NCBI GenBank assembly: GCA_937872465.1
Contig: CALMSR010000003.1
Span: 1-64,000 of the forward strand
From: an uncultured Paracoccaceae bacterium
GTDB taxonomy: Bacteria; Pseudomonadota; Alphaproteobacteria; Rhodobacterales; Rhodobacteraceae
Direction: 5' to 3'
DNA: 64,000 nucleotides
Part shown: positions 61,812 to 64,000 of the stretch, piece after piece
Layout: every line of letters starts with the position of its first letter
Position numbering within the stretch: position 1 is the first letter of the stretch
The notes under the pieces: model-generated
What the model saw: the letters and a program-made list of their open reading frames with translations, nothing else
Told to the model about the DNA's origin: nothing
Databases searched by the model: none
Made by a program: the position numbers and the translations under genes

Positions 61812-64000
61812 CTAGCCGGAAAGCGGGCGGTACTCGATCCGGCGGATATCGACCTGCGGGACACCGCCCGACCTGGGCTCGCCGCCGGGCCCGAAGGCCC
61901 CCGGACCGGTCAGGGTCGTGGTGACCTGCAACTGCCAGTCGGGCGCCGTCGCGGTCTCGGCATAGAATCTCGCCTTCACCGAGGGGCCGTCGATCTCCAT
62001 CTCGATCCAGTACCAAGTGTTCCATTCCCAGCCGGGATAGACCTGCTTGACCAGACCCGCACTCGTGCCGGAATCGGCGAACTGCATGATCCGGAACCGC
62101 CGCGCGCCGCTGGAAGGCTGGAAGAACTCCAGGTAGATGCCGGCGAAGTTCGTGCCCGTCTTGGTGACGCGCGCTCCGAAGGACATCGGCGAATAGCCGG
62201 CCGCATCCGCATTCGACGCGTTCCAGCGCGCGAGGCACCGATAGAGCCCGTCTCCCGACGCACCGACCCAATCGCCGAAGGCGCGTCCGTCGGCGGCGGG
62301 CACGAACCGGGCGAAACCCGCCGGCTGGTAGGACCAGGAGGGCGCGGAATTCTTGGCGAGGAACGTCATGTCACCCAGTGCCGCGCCCTGGTCGAACACG
62401 CTCCGCGTCTGGCGAACCGTCACCGCGAAACTCTGCGTCGCCCCGCCGGCGGCGTTCGCGGCCCGCACGATGACGGTCGCGCCGGACAACGCTGCATCGG
62501 TGGCGATCGAGACCAGCCCCGAAGCCGGATCGATCGTGACGCCCGGGGGAGCCGCCTCGAGCGCGTAGCTCAGCTGCTCGCCCGCGAACCCCGCCTGGGC
62601 CGCGACGGTCTGAATGCCGCCCCCCTGGAGACAGGAGACATCCGCGAGACCGCCCACGGCCACCGGAGGCAGCAGCTTCGACACGATGGTGACGCGGAAA
62701 CCGACCTCGGCCGACCCGCCGGAATTGCTGGCGGTGACGCGCACGGTCTCGCCCTCGCGGACCGTATCGGTCGGCAGCGAGACCAGTCCCGTCGCCGGAT
62801 CGATGCCGGCACCGCCGCCGGTCACGGCAAAGCCCAGGCCCTCCCCGGCGAAGGCCACGGCGGCGTCGAGGGTCTGCACGCCGCTGCCCTGCGTGTGGCT
62901 GACATCGGCAAGCCCCTGCTGGACGGCCGGCGCGACGAAGGTGAGGCCCTGCACGCCGGTCTCCGCCGACAGACTGCCGACGGCGTTGCTGGCGGTCACC
63001 CGGCAGCTCAGCTCGGTCCGGTCGTCCGCCGGGCCGGGGATATAGACCGTCCAGGTGGCTCCGGGGATCTCCACTCCGTCACGAAGCCACTGGACCGCGA
63101 TGTCCGGAGTCGGCACACCCTCCCAGCTTCCCGTATCGACGATGACCTCCGAGTCGATCTTGCCGTTGCCCAGAAGGCTGGGGGCCGCCAGCAGGACCGG
63201 TGCGCTGAGCGCGCGCGCCACCGTCACCGCGAAGGAGGCCTCCGCTTCGCCGCCGGAATTGCTGGCGGTGACGCGCACGGTCTCGCCGTCGCGCAGCGCG
63301 TCGGTCGGCAGCGTGACCTGCCCCGTCGCCGGGTCGATCGCGGCCCCGCCGCCCTCGACCGCGAAGACGAGCCCGCCGCCGGAGAAGGCCGCCCCCGCAT
63401 CCACGCCCTGCGGGCCGCTGCCCTGGACATAGCTGACATCCGCCAGCACGGCCGCAACCGCCGGCGCGGGCCGGGTGACGGTCAGTGCCGCGGTCTCCGC
63501 CGAGAGGCTGCCCGAGGCGTTCGTCGCGGTGACCCGGCAGGTCAAAGGCTTGCCGTCCTCCGCCGCGCCCGGCACATAAGCCGCCGCCGTGGCGCCGGGC
63601 AGATCGGCGCCGTCGCGGCGCCATTGCAGCGTGGTGGCGGGCAGGGGCTCGCCCGCCCAGACACCGGGATCGACGCTCAGCGGCTCGCCGACCAGGCCCG
63701 AGCCGGCGAGGCTCGGGGCCGTCACCAGGACGGGCGGGCTGGCCGCCGGTTCCGCGGCGACCGTCAGGCGGAAGCGGCTCGAGGCCTCGCCCCCGGAATT
63801 GCCCGCCGTGACGACGATCTCGATGCCGTCGCGCAGCGCATCGGTCGAAATGGAGATCTCGCCGGTCGCAGGGTCGATGGAAACGCCTTCGCCGATGACG
63901 CGAAACGTCAGGCCATCGCCGGTGAAGTCTGGAAATGCATTCACGATATGATTTCCCGAATTGAGAGGATAGCTCCGGTCCGGCAGACCGCCCGCCGAGG
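61812..64000 (-). CDS. Ig-like-repeat protein with lectin-like C-terminus (5' end outside window)
   Basis: The frame is open to the right edge, so the N-terminus is missing; about 728 residues are visible. They comprise at least seven Ig-like units with the repeated signatures IDPATG..., TDALRDG and VTASNSGGEA, and LQWRRDGADLPGAT or variants. The last 200 residues (from about AALGDMTFLAKNSAPSW) are a beta-rich domain with EWNTWYWIEMEIDG, reminiscent of concanavalin A-like or laminin-G-like sugar-binding folds. It lacks the C-terminal domain of its two neighbours. A role in adhesion or polymer binding is inferred. Confidence 0.75.
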   Translation of the reverse strand, partial: SAGGLPDRSYPLNSGNHIVNAFPDFTGDGLTFRVIGEGVSIDPATGEISISTDALRDGIEIVVTAGNSGGEASSRFRLTVAAEPAASPPVLVTAPSLAGSGLVGEPLSVDPGVWAGEPLPATTLQWRRDGADLPGATAAAYVPGAAEDGKPLTCRVTATNASGSLSAETAALTVTRPAPAVAAVLADVSYVQGSGPQGVDAGAAFSGGGLVFAVEGGGAAIDPATGQVTLPTDALRDGETVRVTASNSGGEAEASFAVTVARALSAPVLLAAPSLLGNGKIDSEVIVDTGSWEGVPTPDIAVQWLRDGVEIPGATWTVYIPGPADDRTELSCRVTASNAVGSLSAETGVQGLTFVAPAVQQGLADVSHTQGSGVQTLDAAVAFAGEGLGFAVTGGGAGIDPATGLVSLPTDTVREGETVRVTASNSGGSAEVGFRVTIVSKLLPPVAVGGLADVSCLQGGGIQTVAAQAGFAGEQLSYALEAAPPGVTIDPASGLVSIATDAALSGATVIVRAANAAGGATQSFAVTVRQTRSVFDQGAALGDMTFLAKNSAPSWSYQPAGFARFVPAADGRAFGDWVGASGDGLYRCLARWNASNADAAGYSPMSFGARVTKTGTNFAGIYLEFFQPSSGARRFRIMQFADSGTSAGLVKQVYPGWEWNTWYWIEMEIDGPSVKARFYAETATAPDWQLQVTTTLTGPGAFGPGGEPRSGGVPQVDIRRIEYRPLSG
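63218..63847. repeat. 630-bp direct repeat, copy 2
   Basis: Second copy of the block at 60896-61525, in the same orientation and the same reading phase, inside the gene that runs off the right edge. Flanking similarity decays gradually toward about 63985, where the third-gene sequence shows TATCCTCTCAATTC-type changes relative to copy 1. Confidence 0.85.

Noticed and set aside
1..64000. CRISPR arrays, transposases, integrases, phage structural genes, toxin-antitoxin pairs and tRNA genes
   Set aside because: None could be supported on either strand. The repeated Ig-coding DNA at 60896 and 63218 is a protein-coding duplication, not a CRISPR or insertion sequence.

Overview
The window is a very GC-rich stretch of alphaproteobacterial-type DNA; gene content and codon use suggest the order Rhodobacterales, but no ribosomal RNA or other taxonomic marker is present, so this is an inference. 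Almost all of it is a surface-polysaccharide (capsule/exopolysaccharide) locus. No tRNA, rRNA, CRISPR array, transposase or phage gene was seen.

Layout. (1) 2-2771: four co-directional genes of unknown function, coiled-coil rich, one with a helix-hairpin-helix-like C-terminus. (2) 2787-5745: capsule ABC exporter kpsT/kpsE, divergent from kpsM plus a family 2 glycosyltransferase. (3) 6532-16348: a reverse-strand block of glycosyltransferases, a GSCFA protein, an alpha/beta hydrolase, a sulfotransferase, a methyltransferase and a large FkbM-methyltransferase/double-glycosyltransferase fusion. (4) 16815-17549: a Tat-exported beta-carbonic anhydrase. (5) 17643-23793: a nucleotide-sugar operon with three sugar dehydrogenases (one a clear UDP-glucose dehydrogenase), a UDP-glucuronate 4-epimerase and another SDR enzyme, pointing to an acidic, uronate-rich polymer. 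(6) 24050-27258: a sulfotransferase, a CgeB-like glycosyltransferase and a second sulfotransferase gene broken by one in-frame stop codon. (7) 27431-35808: a tightly coupled set encoding two GMC oxidoreductases, an MBOAT acyltransferase, an acyl carrier protein, an FkbH/HAD-IIIC enzyme, an SGNH-like membrane protein and a tiny Tat-signal protein; the best candidate here for an undescribed polysaccharide-decorating system. (8) 36177-44682: sugar-modifying dehydrogenases/epimerases (SDR, RfbC-like, SAF-type oxidoreductase, two Gfo/Idh/MocA, an LhgO-like oxidase), interrupted by a divergent SDR/AraC pair. (9) 44885-51616: another sulfotransferase, a DUF616-like glycosyltransferase, an asparagine-synthase-like protein, a GT4 and galE. 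(10) 51941-56131: a sugar transferase, an MsbA/PglK-like ABC exporter and a Wzy/ligase-like membrane protein. (11) 56415-64000: three large Ig-repeat proteins, two sharing an unrecognised C-terminal domain, two sharing a 630-bp stretch that reads as identical DNA.

How it fits together. Sugar nucleotides from regions 5, 8 and galE would feed the glycosyltransferases of regions 2, 3, 6, 9 and 10. Sulfotransferases, FkbM/SAM methyltransferases and the MBOAT/ACP/FkbH set would decorate the chain. Export could use the KpsMTE-type transporter and/or the second ABC exporter with the Wzy-like protein. The Ig-repeat proteins may bind or cut the finished polymer. No outer-membrane export protein is seen, so the locus probably continues outside the window.

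Non-coding structure: four copies of a roughly 75-bp intergenic palindromic repeat (three between convergent genes), a 324-bp convergent spacer packed with competing hairpins, and a perfect 17-bp inverted repeat ahead of a sulfotransferase gene. Identity statements were read by eye, not computed.
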